DNA from: Lithodes maja
Taxonomy: Eukaryota > Arthropoda > Malacostraca > Decapoda > Lithodidae
Assembly (NCBI GenBank): GCA_037953745.1
Contig: JBAKBP010001413.1
Coordinates: 150,470-214,469 of the forward strand
DNA length: 64,000 nucleotides
Reading direction: 5' to 3'
Part shown: piece after piece, positions 10,944 to 22,555 of the stretch
Position numbering within the stretch: position 1 is the first letter of the stretch
Layout: each line of letters begins with the position of its first letter
Position numbers and translations under genes: made by a program
The notes under the pieces: model-generated
What the model was told of the DNA's origin: nothing
Database searches by the model: none
Seen by the model: only the letters and a program-made list of their open reading frames with translations

Positions 10944-11921
10944 CTATTGCCTGACGCCGTGATCCCCGAAGGGGTGGCCACGAACGAACCGCCCCCATGC
11001 ACCTCTGTCCCCAGTCAGTCGACGCCCCTCCCCCCAACCAGCACCGCCTTCATTCATGTAGTTCCTCACTCCATCCTTCCACCTCATATTCGGTCTACCT
11101 CTCCCCCTCTGTCCCTCCACCTCGCTCTCGTACACCCTCTTAGTCATTCTCTCGCTTTCCATACGTTCCATATGGCCGAACCATCTCAAGTTGTTCCTTT
11201 TCACACTTTCCAGCACATCTACCTCCACACCACACCTCCTTCTTACTTCCTCATTAGTCTGTCTATCCCTCCATGTAATTCCGCACGCACTCCTTAAGTA
11301 ATTCATTTCCACTGCTCTCACTCTTGGTCTGAGTCTCTCAACCAACGTCCATGCTTCGCTTCCGTAAGTCAGTGTCGGGATTACCACACTGTCATGCAAG
11401 GACTTCTTCACTTCCATACTGACCACCCTATTTCTTGTTACTGCTTTTAGCGTTCCTACAACCCTCTTCCCCTGTTGTACCCTCTCCCGCACCTCTTCAT
11501 CCATAGTCCCATCTTTACTCAACACACTGCCCAGATACTTAAAAGAGTTGACGATCTCCATAGCCTGACCGTTCAGCTTCACCTCACACTCTGTGACTTC
11601 ACCCCTTTCGAAGACCATAACCTTGCTCTTCCCCGTATTTACCTTCAAATTCCGTTTTTCGCACACTGTTCCAAACTCATTTACCAGACCCTGCAACTCC
11701 CATTCATTATCACTCATCAGAACTGTATCATCTGCAAACAGCAGTATAGGTAGCTTCCACTCAATTCCCTCCCTTTTCAGCGATACACCAACATCCACTA
11801 CTCTTGATAGTATTTCTTTCATAACTCCATCCATATATACAGTAAACAGCCACGGGGACATCACACACCCCTGTTTCAAACCAACATTCAGGTCAAAGAA
11901 CTCGCTCTGCTCACTCTCCAC
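10944..11921 (-). pseudogene. RTE-like reverse transcriptase, C-terminal part of a truncated LINE
   Basis: An open frame of about 325 codons begins inside the RT palm with VGLKQGCVMSPWLF, has the catalytic FADDTVLM box near residue 63, then LKVNTGKSKVM and FKYLGSVLSKDG, and ends in a basic C-terminal stretch (RGRGRPNMRWKDG). The endonuclease and the N-terminal RT motifs are missing, which is typical 5' truncation. The 3' side runs into a (TAGA)n tail at 10925-10947, a common tail for this kind of LINE. The clade (RTE/BovB-like) is judged from motif style only. The frame is intact, which suggests a fairly young copy. Confidence 0.8.
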
Positions 11922-11924
11922 ACG

Positions 11925-11998
<74 letters not shown>

Positions 11999-12004
11999 CA
12001 TTAT

Positions 12005-12070
12005 CCTAACCTAAAAACCTAACCTAACCTAACCTAAATGCATTTGGGGGCTGTTAGGTTAGGTTAGGTT
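12005..12070. repeat. Inverted interstitial telomere-type repeats, (CCTAA)n then (TTAGG)n
   Basis: CCTAA units at 12005-12014 and four in a row at 12018-12037 are followed by a 16-base spacer and three TTAGG units starting at 12054. TTAGG is the ancestral arthropod telomere repeat. The two blocks face each other as an inverted repeat. Confidence 0.85.
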
Positions 12071-12454
12071 TTTTGGTTAAGTTAATGCTACAAAAAAAAA
12101 AAAAAACAAGAAAAAAAAAATAGGCCTATTTTCCGGTGGATAAAAGTATATAGCAATGAAGCATAAAATGATAGGAACCCAAAACTACAGTTAAAAATGA
12201 GATCCCAGCTGTGGTGTGACAAGTAAACATTGACCGAAATATTTAATAATAACCGAAATTATTGTAATAATGATAGTAATATTATATATAATAGTAGCAG
12301 TGCATCTCCGTTACTGAAAAAAGCTGTAAGTTTTATGTTACAGTTCTTCACAACTGCTAAACAACTCTCCTCCTAATGGGTGTCACCAGAAAGTTATCTC
12401 TGCCAATGAAAACCCCATGTGTGTTGGGATGGTTTGGGCTAGTGGAAAGGCTGT

Positions 12455-12533
12455 CATGGCTGCCAACATGACAAACCATGTGTGGCTATAGCAGACGAAA
12501 AACTGTATACTTTCATCCTTGACCAACTGTACG
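12455..12533 (-). repeat. Dispersed 80-bp repeat (mate at 3150-3229)
   Basis: Near-exact reverse complement of 3150-3229. Unknown class. Confidence 0.8.
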
Positions 12534-13596
12534 TATACTATACGTACTTCCACTCCACAATCAACACTTGAAAGCTTACCAAATTATAAGAGCATCAAAG
12601 AAAAGTTATTTAACCTAATTGCTAAATTCACGTGATCAAGTAATTACGTTACTTTTAATTATACTATTTTAATCTGTCATTTGATATGTATTCAAATATA
12701 TTTATGTTAGATGTATTTGCTTTTACCTACCAATATTCCTACGATCTGTGTCAATGATTATGTGCATACCCTTAAGCAAAAGAATCACTGAACTATTTAC
12801 GAGCTTCATCATCATTTGAAGAACGAGCAGGTACTGTACATGATGTTCGTGGCGAATATATATTTCTGTACGATCCATGGCTTCAGACGGTCCGATTAAG
12901 CCCATTATATTTGTGATTGGTTCAATACAGAAATATTCCCAAGAACAACAGTATATTAATAAACTGCACCATCAAGTGATTCAGTATTACTAACCAGGCA
13001 GGGGATCCAGCCTAGTTACCATTATATGGGGATGAGATTAGTACAGATAGTGTAGAGTTGGGCATTGACTGGTGAAGGAGAAGTGGAGGGGCAGAATTGT
13101 TATGACGGTGGTGATTTAGTTGTTTAAAGATATGATAGTTGTGAAGTAATGATTATGATTCTAGTGGCAGTTAGGGTAGTGGTAGTGAATATAGCATAGT
13201 AGTAGTCGTAGAGGAATTTCTGTATATGTATAAAGCATGTTACTTGAACCTTAAAACAATGGTTTAAGTCCACAAAATTGCTATAGAACTCCAGATGATC
13301 GATCATATTAGCTACAAATATTACTTCTAATCACTATGTCAGAGGTCATGGCAAACCACAATAGTGTATCAGTTTCCAACCATTCATGATATAATTATCG
13401 TCTATTACTTATTAGACCACATGTCTTACACAAATAAAAAAACCCAGACCCTTCTATACATCTGCTATCATGGTTACCTTATATAACTTACTCCCCTGCT
13501 GAATTGATCGTAATTAGGACCAGATCAATGGATAAAATGATACCCCAGGATAGCTATAATATCAAGTGAGTTGTAGATCATCGATAGGGGAGTAAT
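12534..13596. other. Non-coding interval
   Basis: AT-rich sequence with no recognised gene, terminal repeat or RNA gene. Short ORFs here have no recognisable motifs. Confidence 0.5.
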
Positions 13597-13599
13597 GGC

Positions 13600-13655
13600 G
13601 TGATTGGTGGTGGTGGTGGTGGTGGTGGAGTGTGTGGGGGAGGGGGGGGGGGGGT
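13600..13655 (+). repeat. (GGT)n followed by a G-rich tract
   Basis: Repeated GGTGGT and then GGGGGAGGGGGGGG runs. G-quadruplex formation is possible on the plus strand. Confidence 0.85.
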
Positions 13656-14139
13656 AACTAACCGTGAATGGTTACAGTCTCCCTTGTGCAAGGGGACGGA
13701 GTAACCTACTGTTAGCTGTTCAACCACTATTGAATATCAAAAGAGATAAATTGCTCTTATCAAAAGACCTGACAATTATATTATTATCATGATACTAACT
13801 CTCCTTTTCAAATTTTGAACAAGTGACATTTCAAGTGAAAAGACAACAATTACATGGTTGAAAATACTGTGTAAGACTATCGTACTCATCTACAGGCAAA
13901 GTACAGAGTTTGTTTTCCACAAGGAAGAGAGAGAGGGAGAGCGAGAGAGAGTACAAAGAAAATCCAGCAACAATAGGACTAGCGTCCCTTCAAGGCTGCT
14001 TGCCCTCCAAAACATTGATGGTCATTTGTCCAAACAGTGGTTTAGAGTGGGTAAGGCAAAATGGAAATGGAAGACTGCCCTGGGACAAATGTCCATGTCA
14101 GGATTAGGGGATGTTAGTAAGGGACAGTTGTTAGTAATA

Positions 14140-15443
14140 TAATAGTAAAAAGAACAAAACAAAAACTGTATTCATTTACAAATGCAGTCAGTCGTGGATT
14201 TAAGGCAAGGTGTTTGTCAAGGCTATGTTTAAAAGAATCAACGGTGCTGCAGTCTGACGTCTCGGGGAAGCCCATTCCACAAGTTGACAACTCGATTGAA
14301 GAAGACATTCTTAGGCTTGTGTGAGTTAAAAGATTTACCAATAATTTTGCAATCGTTTCCCGCATGTAATTTGATTGGTTGATAGCGAAATATTTATTAT
14401 AGTTCATATTGTCGATGCCTTTGATGATTTTGAACACTTGAATTAAGTCGCCTCTTAATCTGCGATGAATTGAAGGAAATAGATTAAATTCTCTAAGACG
14501 CTCCTCGTATGGTTTGTTCTTTAGGCAAGGTATAATTTTGGAAACTCTACGTTGATCTCGTTCTAGCTTGTCTATATCTTTTTTGGTATTAAGGGCACCA
14601 GGATTGAACGCAATATTCCAGGAGAGGGCGGACTAAGGAATTGTAAAGAGTTAGGATAACATCTTTGGATTTATGCTCAAATGACCTGCCTATAAAGCCA
14701 ATTATTTTGTTTGGAGTAAGGGGTCGGGCGCAAGTTGGACTAGATAATAGTCCATCAGGCGCCTGGCCCGGGGAGACGATTAATATGAAGGGTGTGCCTG
14801 GAAGTGTGGTGGGAGGGCTTGTGGCTTTGGCTCCGCTGCATGTCTGCCTGCCGAGATCGGAACCTCTCCGGGTGGTCAGGGGCCGGGGGAGTGCTGGAGC
14901 GACCTTTGTAACCCTGGTCTCTGGGTCTTCTCCTGGGTGACCTGGATGTGTGAGAGTTTGTGTTTTTTATCTGTGTTTATTTTTTGTTTTATGATGTTTT
15001 TGTGTTTTCCCTGTTCTTGCTCTGTCTTGAGTCGGCTACCCCCAAAATGGGGATTGGGCCTGAGCATATAGATAGATAGATATAGATTTTGTTTGCCTTC
15101 TTAACAACTTCTGAACATTATTGGCTCGGTTTTAGGCTAGGCCTACTCGATATTGTTACTCCAAAATAAGTGTTTCTGTTTACACTCTTAAGCTGGGTGC
15201 CATTAATTGAATAGTTTGTTTTCTCGTTTCGATTTCCGATGTGTAGTGGTTTACATTTATCCGCATTGAAACACATTTGCCAAATTTGAGCCCAATGTGA
15301 CAACTTATATAGATTATGTTGCATATATCATTTGAGAGTACACTATTTGTAATTTTTGTATCGTCAGCAAACTTTGAGACTGTACAGGTGAGACCCTCAT
15401 CTATGTCGTTACTGTAAACTAGAAAGATAACTGGTCCCAGTAC
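14140..15443 (-). mobile_element. CR1-like LINE remnant, interrupted by a nested element
   Basis: On the minus strand, about 15443-15350 reads SVLGPVIFLVYSNDIDEG and then the FADDTK catalytic box. 15324-15118 reads WAQIWQMCFNADKCKPLHIG, a typical CR1 post-catalytic segment. After the insertion at 14714-15085 the C-terminal region continues to about 14140 (YFAINQSNYMRE, DSFKHSLDKHLA). Several frames are involved, so the RT is dead. The 5' side is truncated at an AG microsatellite (15444-15462). Confidence 0.8.
14714..15085 (+). mobile_element. 372-bp nested retroposed element with 10-bp target duplication
   Basis: ATTTTGTTTG at 14704-14713 and 15086-15095 flanks a GC-richer 372-bp segment that ends in a GATA-type tail (15071-15085). 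Deleting the segment plus one repeat restores the CR1-like sequence around it. It encodes no clear protein and may be a SINE or a severely 5'-truncated LINE tail. No clear pol III box B was seen, which favours a LINE tail. Confidence 0.8.
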
Positions 15444-15477
15444 AGAGAGAGAGAGAGAGAGACTCAGACCACAGACA

Positions 15478-15605
15478 TTGCCGTCCCTACTTAATACTAC
15501 TAGAGACAGAGACGGTATATAATAGAAGAACAGGACAGCACAGTGGAAGGCTCTATCCCGACTAAAACATCGTACCGGAAAATAGGATGAAGTGTAATCT
15601 TGTAC
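15478..15605 (-). repeat. Dispersed repeat copy 2 (mate at 2020-2158)
   Basis: Reverse complement of the block at 2020-2158, flanked on both sides by AG microsatellites (15444-15462 and about 15620-15652). Confidence 0.7.
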
Positions 15606-15617
15606 GTTAGAAAATGC

Positions 15618-15619
<2 letters not shown>

Positions 15620-15652
<33 letters not shown>
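15620..15652. repeat. (AG)n microsatellite
   Basis: GA dinucleotide run. Confidence 0.95.
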
Positions 15653-15656
<4 letters not shown>

Positions 15657-16295
15657 ATATACATATGTGCGTGTGTATGTGTGTTCAGTGAATATCGAGA
15701 ACTAGTATTTCATGGGGAAGTTTGTGGTATTAATTAGATAGCGGAGAGATCATCCGATGTTGATCAAAAATCAATATGTTCTGCTTAGGTAACAAAGTAT
15801 GATAATTAATGTCGTCTACATTAATCTGGATTGTTTAGGAAATTCTATTTACAGCCAAATAACAATGGTTAAATAATCAACTAAGATCAAAAATACAGCT
15901 GGAAAGGAGAATTATGAGGATAGCGGTGAGGTATAGTGAAGAATTAAACACGGGATGGTGATGATAAAAACAACGGGATAAGGTGATGTGGTGTCATAGT
16001 TGGGATAGTAAAGTTAGTAAACAGTGAAGAGTGTAAAGGAATGGAAGGGCACGTGGTTATACAGAAGAATAGTGATGTTAGTATTTTAAGATACGGACCA
16101 TTGGAACAATGAAGTGTGCTGAGAGGCCAATGGTGAAGATTAAATAAGGGATAATGAGGATAACAAAGAAGCAAGGTCATGGTGGCAGTAATGGATAGCT
16201 TTATAGGAGTATGAGCTGGTGAGGCGGGAGTACTAGTGATATAAGAGCAGAAGGTGATGATAGGGACGATGGATAATGATGGTGAGGGAAATTGA

Positions 16296-19200
16296 GGAAG
16301 GAAGCAAGGGATGGTGATGATAGAGGCAAGGGATGTTGATGATCGAAGCAAGGGATGGTGATTATAATAACAAGGGGTGGTGATGATAGCAGCAAGGGAT
16401 GGTGATGATAGCAGCAAGGGATGGTGATGATAGAAGCAAGGGATGTTGATGATAGAAGCAAGGGATGGTGATTATAATAACAAGGGGTGGTGATGATAGA
16501 AATAAGGGATGTTGATGATAGAAGCAAGGGATGGTGATTATAATAACAAGGGATGGTGATGATAGATATAAGGGATGGTGATGATAGATATAAGGGATGG
16601 TGAAGATAGATATAAGGGATGGTGAAGATAGAAACAAGGGATGGTGATGATAGAAACAAGGGATGGTGATGATAGAAACAAGGGATGGTGATGATAGAAA
16701 CAAGGGATGGTGATGATAGAAACAAGGGATGGTGATGATAGAAACAAGGGATGGTGATGATAGAAACAAGGGATGGTGATGATAGAAACAAGGGATGGTG
16801 ATGATAGAAACAAGGGATGGTGATGATAGAAACAAGGGATGGTGATGATAGAAACAAGGGATGGTGATGATAGAAACAAGGGATGGTGATGATAGAAACA
16901 AGGGATGGTGATGATAGAAACAAGGGATGGTGATGATAGAAACAAGGGATGGTGATGATAGAAACAAGGGATGGTGATGATAGAAACAAGGGATGGTGAT
17001 GATAGAAACAAGGGATGGTGATGATAGAAACAAGGGATGGTGATGATAGAAACAAGGGATGGTGATGATAGAAACAAGGGTTGGTGATTATAATAACAAG
17101 GGTTGGTGATTATAATAACAAGGGTTGGTGATTATAATAACAAGGGATGGTGATTATAATAACAAGGGATGGTGATTATAATAACAAGGGATGGTGATTA
17201 TAATAACAAGGGATGGTGATTATAATAACAAGGGATGGTGATTATAATAACAAGGGATGGTGATTATAATAACAAGGGATGGTGATTATAATAACAAGGG
17301 ATGGTGATTATAATAACAAGGGATGCTGATTATAATAACAAGGGATGGTGATTATAATAACAAGGGATGGTGATTATAATAACAAGGGATGGTGATTATA
17401 ATAACAAGGGATGGTGATTATAATAACAAGGGATGGTGATTATAATAACAAGGGATGGTGATTATAATAAGGGATGGTGATGCTAGAAATAAGGGATGGT
17501 GATGATAGAAATAAGGGATGGTGATGATAGAAACAAGGGATGGTGATGATAGAAACAAGGGATGGTGATGATAGAAACAAGGGATGGTGATGATAGAAAC
17601 AAGGGATGGTGATGATAGAAACAAGGGATGGTGATGATAGAAACAAGGGATGGTGATGATAGAAACAAGGGATGGTGATGATAGAAACAAGGGATGGTGA
17701 TGATAGAAACAAGGGATGGTGATGATAGAAACAAGGGATGGTGATTATAATAACAAGGGATGGTGATTATAATAACAAGGGATGGTGATTATAATAACAA
17801 GGGATGGTGATTATAATAACAAGGGATGGTGATTATAATAACAAGGGATGGTGATTATAATAACAAGGGATGGTGATTATAATAACAAGGGATGGTGATT
17901 ATAATAACAAGGGATGGTGATTATAATAACAAGGGATGGTGATGATAGAAACAAGGGATGGTGATGATAGAAACAAGGGATGGTGATTATAATAACAAGG
18001 GATGGTGATTATAATAACAAGGGATGGTAATTATAATAACAAGGGATGGTGATTATAATAACAAGGGATGGTGATTATAATAACAAGGGATGGTGATTAT
18101 AATAACAAGGGATGGTGATTATAATAACAAGGGATGGTGATTATAATAACGGGATGGTGATTATAATAAAGGGATGGTGATTATAATAAGGGATGGTGAT
18201 TATAATAACAAGGGATGGTGATTATAATAACAAGGGATGGTGATTATAATAACAAGGGATGGTGATTATAATAACAAGGGATGGTGATTATAATAACAAG
18301 GGATGGTGATGATAGAAACAAGGGATGGTGATGATAGAAACAAGGGATGGTGATGATAGAAACAAGGGATGGTGATGATAATAACAAGGGTTGGTGATTA
18401 TAATAACAAGGGTTGGTGATTATAATAACAAGGGTTGGTGATTATAATAACAAGGGTTGGTGATTATAATAACAAGGGTTGGTGATTATAATAACAAGGG
18501 TTGGTGATTATAATAACAAGGGTTGGTGATTATAATAACAAGGGTTGGTGATTATAATAACAAGGGTTGGTGATTATAATAACAAGGGATGGTGATAATA
18601 GAAACAAAGGATGGTGATGATAGAAACAAGGGATGGTGATGATAGAAACGAGGGATAATAATGCTAGAAACAAGGGATTGTGATGATAGAAACAAGGGAT
18701 GGTGATGATAGAAAAAAGGGATAATGATGATGGAAACAAGGGATGGTGATGATAAAAGCAAGGGATGGTGATGATAGAAACCAGGGATGGTGATGATAGC
18801 AGCAAGGGATGGTGATGATAGAAGCAAGGGTTGGTGATGATAGAAGCAAGGGATGGTGATGATAGAAGCAAGGGATGGTGATGATAGAAGCAAGGGATGG
18901 TGATGATAGAAGCAAGGGATGGTGATGATAGAAGCAAGGGATGGTGATGATAGAAGCAAGGGATGGTGATGATAGAAGCAAGGGATGGTGATGATAGAAG
19001 CAAGGGATAGTGATGATAGAAGCAAGGGAAGGTGATGCTACAAACAAGGGATGGTGATGATACAAACAAGGGATGGTGATGATAGAAGCAAGGGATGGTG
19101 ATGATAGAAGCAAGGGATGGTGATGATAGAAGCAAGGGATGGTGATGATAGAAGCAAGGGATGGTGATGCTAGAAGCAAGGGATGGTGATGCTAGAAGCA

Positions 19201-19962
19201 AGGGATGGTGATGCTAGAAGCAAGGGATGGTGATGCTAGAAGCAAGGGATGGTGATGCTAGAAGCAAGGGATGGTGATGATAGCAGCAAGGGATGGTGAT
19301 GATAGCAGCAAGGGATGGTGATGATACAAACAAGGGATGGCGATGATAGCAGAAAGGGATGGTGATGATAGCAGAAAGGGATGGCGATGATAGAAATAAG
19401 GGATGGCGATGATAGAAACAAGGGATGGCGATGATAGAAACAAGGGATGGTGATGACACAAACAAGGGATGGTGATGATAGAAGCAAGGGATGGTGATGC
19501 TAGAAGCAAGGGATGGTGATGCTAGAAGCAAGGGATGGTGATGCTAGAAGCAAGGGATGGTGATGATACAAACAAGGGATGGTGATGATAGCAGCAAGGG
19601 ATGGTGATGATAGCAGCAAGGGATGGTGATGATAGAAGAAAGGGATGGTGATGATAGAAATAAGGGATGGTGATGATACAAACAAGGGATGGTGATGATA
19701 GAAGTAAGGGATGGTGATGATAGCAACAAGGGATGGTGATGATAGCAACAAGGGATGGTGATGATACAAACAAGGGTGGGTGATGATAGAAGTAAGGGAT
19801 GGTGATGATAGAAGTAAGGGATGGTGATGATAGAAGCAAGGGATGGTGATGATAGAAGCAAGGGATGGTGATGATAGAAGCAAGGGATGGTGATGATAGA
19901 AGCAAGGGATGGTGATGATAGAAGCAAGGAATGGTGATGATAGCAGCAAGGGATGGTGAGGC
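16296..19962 (+). repeat. 22-bp minisatellite, about 166 copies, several variant blocks
   Basis: Head-to-tail 22-bp units with core GGGATGGTGATGATAGAA span about 3.7 kb. Variants occur in blocks: GATGATAGAAAC (mainly 16640-17085, 17515-17735, 18300-18380), GATTATAATAAC (17085-17470, 17740-18300), a GGTTGGTGATT form (18385-18590) and GATGATAGAAGC with CAGC and CAAAC forms (18590-19960). A few units are shortened (17465, 18150-18190). Since 22 is not a multiple of 3 and the unit lacks minus-strand stops, all three minus frames stay open over long distances. The resulting ORFs (for example 16201-17055 and 18530-19201) share a 22-residue period and are by-products. Confidence 0.97.
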
Positions 19963-19971
19963 TGGAGGACA

Positions 19972-20689
19972 GTGTTTGGCTGGACAGGACTAACGTTGGC
20001 CACTATCAGGCCAAGTGCAGGCGAGTGTAACTGGAGTGGAAGCCATGGGAAACAACAATATATAATCAAATATATACGGAATATATACAAGAGAACACAA
20101 TTAACGAAATCGTTGCAGAAGAAAAATAAATTTGTATTAACAAATAGAATATTGTAATGCAAAATTATGGCACCTACAGTATATGCGAGAAAGATGACTG
20201 AAATATATAATATTTTACAGGAAATATACATTATTATATCAAAATTGTACAGCCAAAACAAACGTATTACAATCATGAGGAAAGTTTCTAGAGAGGACAC
20301 TGGTCAATATTTCAAATAAACAAGAGTTGAAGAGACAACTATTTCGTAATTGTTGAACACTTATTCAAGTTAGATTAAGTTAAATATAAGTTTGTTCAAA
20401 TATGTTGCAAACACTGAGATGAAAATGTCAGAACAAATTAATACGCGTGAGAATATATTGACTATCAAAACAAACTAAGACATAACAATGCCATTTCAAC
20501 CTTGATTTTGTTATTACAGTGCGGACTAGCTTAACAGCTGCTGTTTACAATCTTTCAAAGTTACTGACCGGGAGTTCTTACAAAAAATGAAAAGAACAAA
20601 AAAGAAAGTGATAACAGAGATCGACAGATAGACAGAGAGAAGGGGAGGGGGGGGGGGGCAACACTGTGACATGTAGAGAGATTGTAGAG
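19972..20689. other. Non-coding flank of the minisatellite
   Basis: No gene recognised. A G-rich run lies near 20640-20660. The long minus ORF ending in the array (20300-19500) joins unrelated sequence to repeat units and is not a gene. Confidence 0.5.
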
Positions 20690-20817
20690 AATTAGTAAGA
20701 GAAGGTGAGTTGATGAAACTAAATGCTTTTTATTCCAACTTTTCGAGAAGTGTGGTATGGGTAGAGTCCCCTCACACATGTGAACACTACTCGTTACATG
20801 GGCGTATAGTACCCCTG
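20690..20817 (-). mobile_element. Jockey-like LINE fragment
   Basis: Minus-strand match to the post-RT region of the LINE at 1-1840 (shared blocks ACACATGTGAACA and GTACCCCTG). It stops exactly where an LTR-like sequence begins at 20818. Confidence 0.7.
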
Positions 20818-21217
20818 TGTCACATTATCAACTATATAATTATAGCCTTTAGTATCTGATATTATTTGTATTAGTTTATGTTAATCCTTTCATTTGATGG
20901 TTTAAGTGTTTTAGTCTAGTTTCACTGGGGTTTGTTTTGAATACATTTTTTTTATGAAGAATGTAAACTATGTTTGTTTCACGAATTTTATATATAATTC
21001 ATAGAAGTAAATATAGTTGTAAAAATTATATCTCGTTGAGTCGAATTATTAAATTATTTTGTTTGGTAGTTTACATAATTCTAGTAGGTTTTGCTTTATA
21101 TTTTCCTGTATATTGTTTGGTCCATATGGTCCTTTTGAATGCCGTAGATTATGTTTCATTTCATGGATATTATTTGATTTACATAGTACTTTTGAATCCC
21201 GTATTTTGTTCTATGTG
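20818..21217 (+). mobile_element. LTR fragment related to element C's 3' LTR
   Basis: Begins TGTCACATTATC and follows the sequence of 55389-55700 closely: shared GTATCTGATATTATTTGTAT, TTTCACTGGGGTTTGTTTTG and CTAGTAGGTTTTGC. The similarity weakens after about 21130. The right-hand remainder of the LTR is absent and a second jockey copy starts at about 21218. Confidence 0.75.
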
Positions 21218-22000
21218 GATGAGGGAGACAAAAGGCAAAACTGCCTGTAACGAGTGCCTCCCCCAGACTTAAGAGTGACAGGGCCAAAATCAAGGAACGT
21301 TCGAGCAAAAATGTCTGGACACACGGAGTTTGAAACAATTTAAGTCATAGGATGAGGAAAAGATGGATTCAGCCAGAGTTCCAGAGCTCGGCTAATGAAT
21401 AGAAGAATTATTGGGAGTAAAGTTTCACTCTTGAGTTGGAGAGTTGTACAGAGTAGGGGAGGGATTGTGTTGCAAGATGGGTACTACGTACCCTACGTAG
21501 AGGAGGTGGTATGCACTGAGAGAGCTCTGAGGAACACTGATTATCGTAGTAGCGATAGAATAGCGAGAGATGCAAAATTGCGGCGAAGAGAGAGAGATTG
21601 CAGAGAGTCCGTGAGTGGACGGGAGTTAATGATATGAAAGGCTTTCCTTTCTACTTTGTCTAAAAGTGCTGTGTGAGAGAATCCTCCCCACACATGTGAA
21701 CAATACTCAATACAAGGACGCAGTGTGCCCCTGTACGGAACAAGAAGCTGAGCAGGGGAAAAGAACCCCTTGAGGCGGTTGAGCACACCCAGCTTCTGGG
21801 AAGCCGCCTTAGCATGACTGGTAATATGGTCCTTCCAAGAGAGCAGAAGAAAAAGAGACACCGAGAATACTGAGAGAAGATGAAGGGTTGATTTGTGTAT
21901 TGTTGAAGAATCTGGGTGTTCACGGCGGGTAGATAGATGGAGAAATTGGGTTTGGGAATCATTAAAGATAACAAGGTTTTCTCTGCCCCAATTGGAGATT
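21218..22000 (-). mobile_element. Jockey-like LINE, 3' end fragment
   Basis: The minus strand reads from SHAKAASQKLGVLNRLKGFFSPAQL (near 21830) through RPCIEYCSHVWGGFSHTALLDKVE (near 21710) and LRRNFASLAILS (near 21560). Then comes the 3' UTR, ending in the same GGCAAAACTGCC / CCTCCCCC tail as the copy at 1-1840. 5'-truncated and frame-broken. Confidence 0.8.
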
Positions 22001-22104
22001 GTAGTTAGATCAGAAGATAAGACTTAGTGTTGTCTTGTTAAGGCAATGTATTTATTACTCTATTTTGTTTTTTTTCTATAAATATTATATCGTATCTTCA
22101 TTAT

Positions 22105-22555
22105 TTGTAACAGACTCGGTGAGGCAACTGTACCGAGCAACCCTGTATGTACAGTCTACGACAGAACTTGTTGTAATGGCCTGAGGCAATGTGTTAGTTC
22201 ACTTATCTTTTAATAGATGGCCCTTTAATCGCTTCTAATAAAAGGGGGCGGGGTTAATATAGAGGTTGGAAGGAGGAGGAGTCAAACGTGTGTATGTGTG
22301 TTCTAGAACAGCACGCGGAATAAGTTTATTTTAACATAACACACAGGCTATATTATTAGATTAAACCCTGCCGGATCACACGTAAGTAACACACATCAGG
22401 TGTTGCGTTATTTATGGAATTTAATATACAGACAATCAAGTTTATATCCTTTGAACTTCCTATTCCCCCCTCCTCCTTCTCTGCTGCCTTCCCCTATCTC
22501 CCCCCTTCTCTCTTTTTCTCTCCCCCTGCTCTCTCCTAACCGAATATATAATTTT
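22105..22555 (+). repeat. Left arm of a long inverted repeat
   Basis: About 450 bp whose inverted copy is at 24335-24790. Shared blocks include GTACAGTCTACGACAGAAC, TTTTAATAGATGGCCCTTTA, ACACACATCAGGTGTTGCG and ATATACAGACAATCAA, followed by a pyrimidine-rich tract that mirrors the purine-rich tract of the other arm. Confidence 0.9.

Larger units (their letters stand above)
10774..12236. mobile_element. Inverted-repeat unit enclosing a reverse transcriptase fragment
   Basis: Arms of about 105 bp at 10774-10879 and 12129-12236 are inverted copies of each other (shared blocks GTCACACCACAGCTGG, TAGTTTTGGGTTCCTATCAT, CATTGCTATATACTTTT, ATCCACCGG). Between them lie an A run, a GATA-type tail, an RTE-like RT fragment, a long T run and inverted telomere-type repeats. 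It may be a foldback/TIR DNA transposon into which a LINE inserted, or two inverted copies of one repeat. No target duplication was established. Confidence 0.6.

Noticed and set aside
10827..11297. Plus-strand 156-codon ORF beginning in poly(A)
   Set aside because: Antisense shadow of the RTE-like RT frame.
16201..19531. Several long minus-strand ORFs (up to about 284 codons) with His/Pro/Ser-rich 22-residue repeats
   Set aside because: They are three frames of the same 22-bp minisatellite with no unique sequence or conserved start, so they are by-products of a stop-free repeat unit.
19500..20300. Minus-strand 266-codon ORF
   Set aside because: It joins an AT-rich unrelated stretch to minisatellite units. 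No motif or compositional support for a gene.
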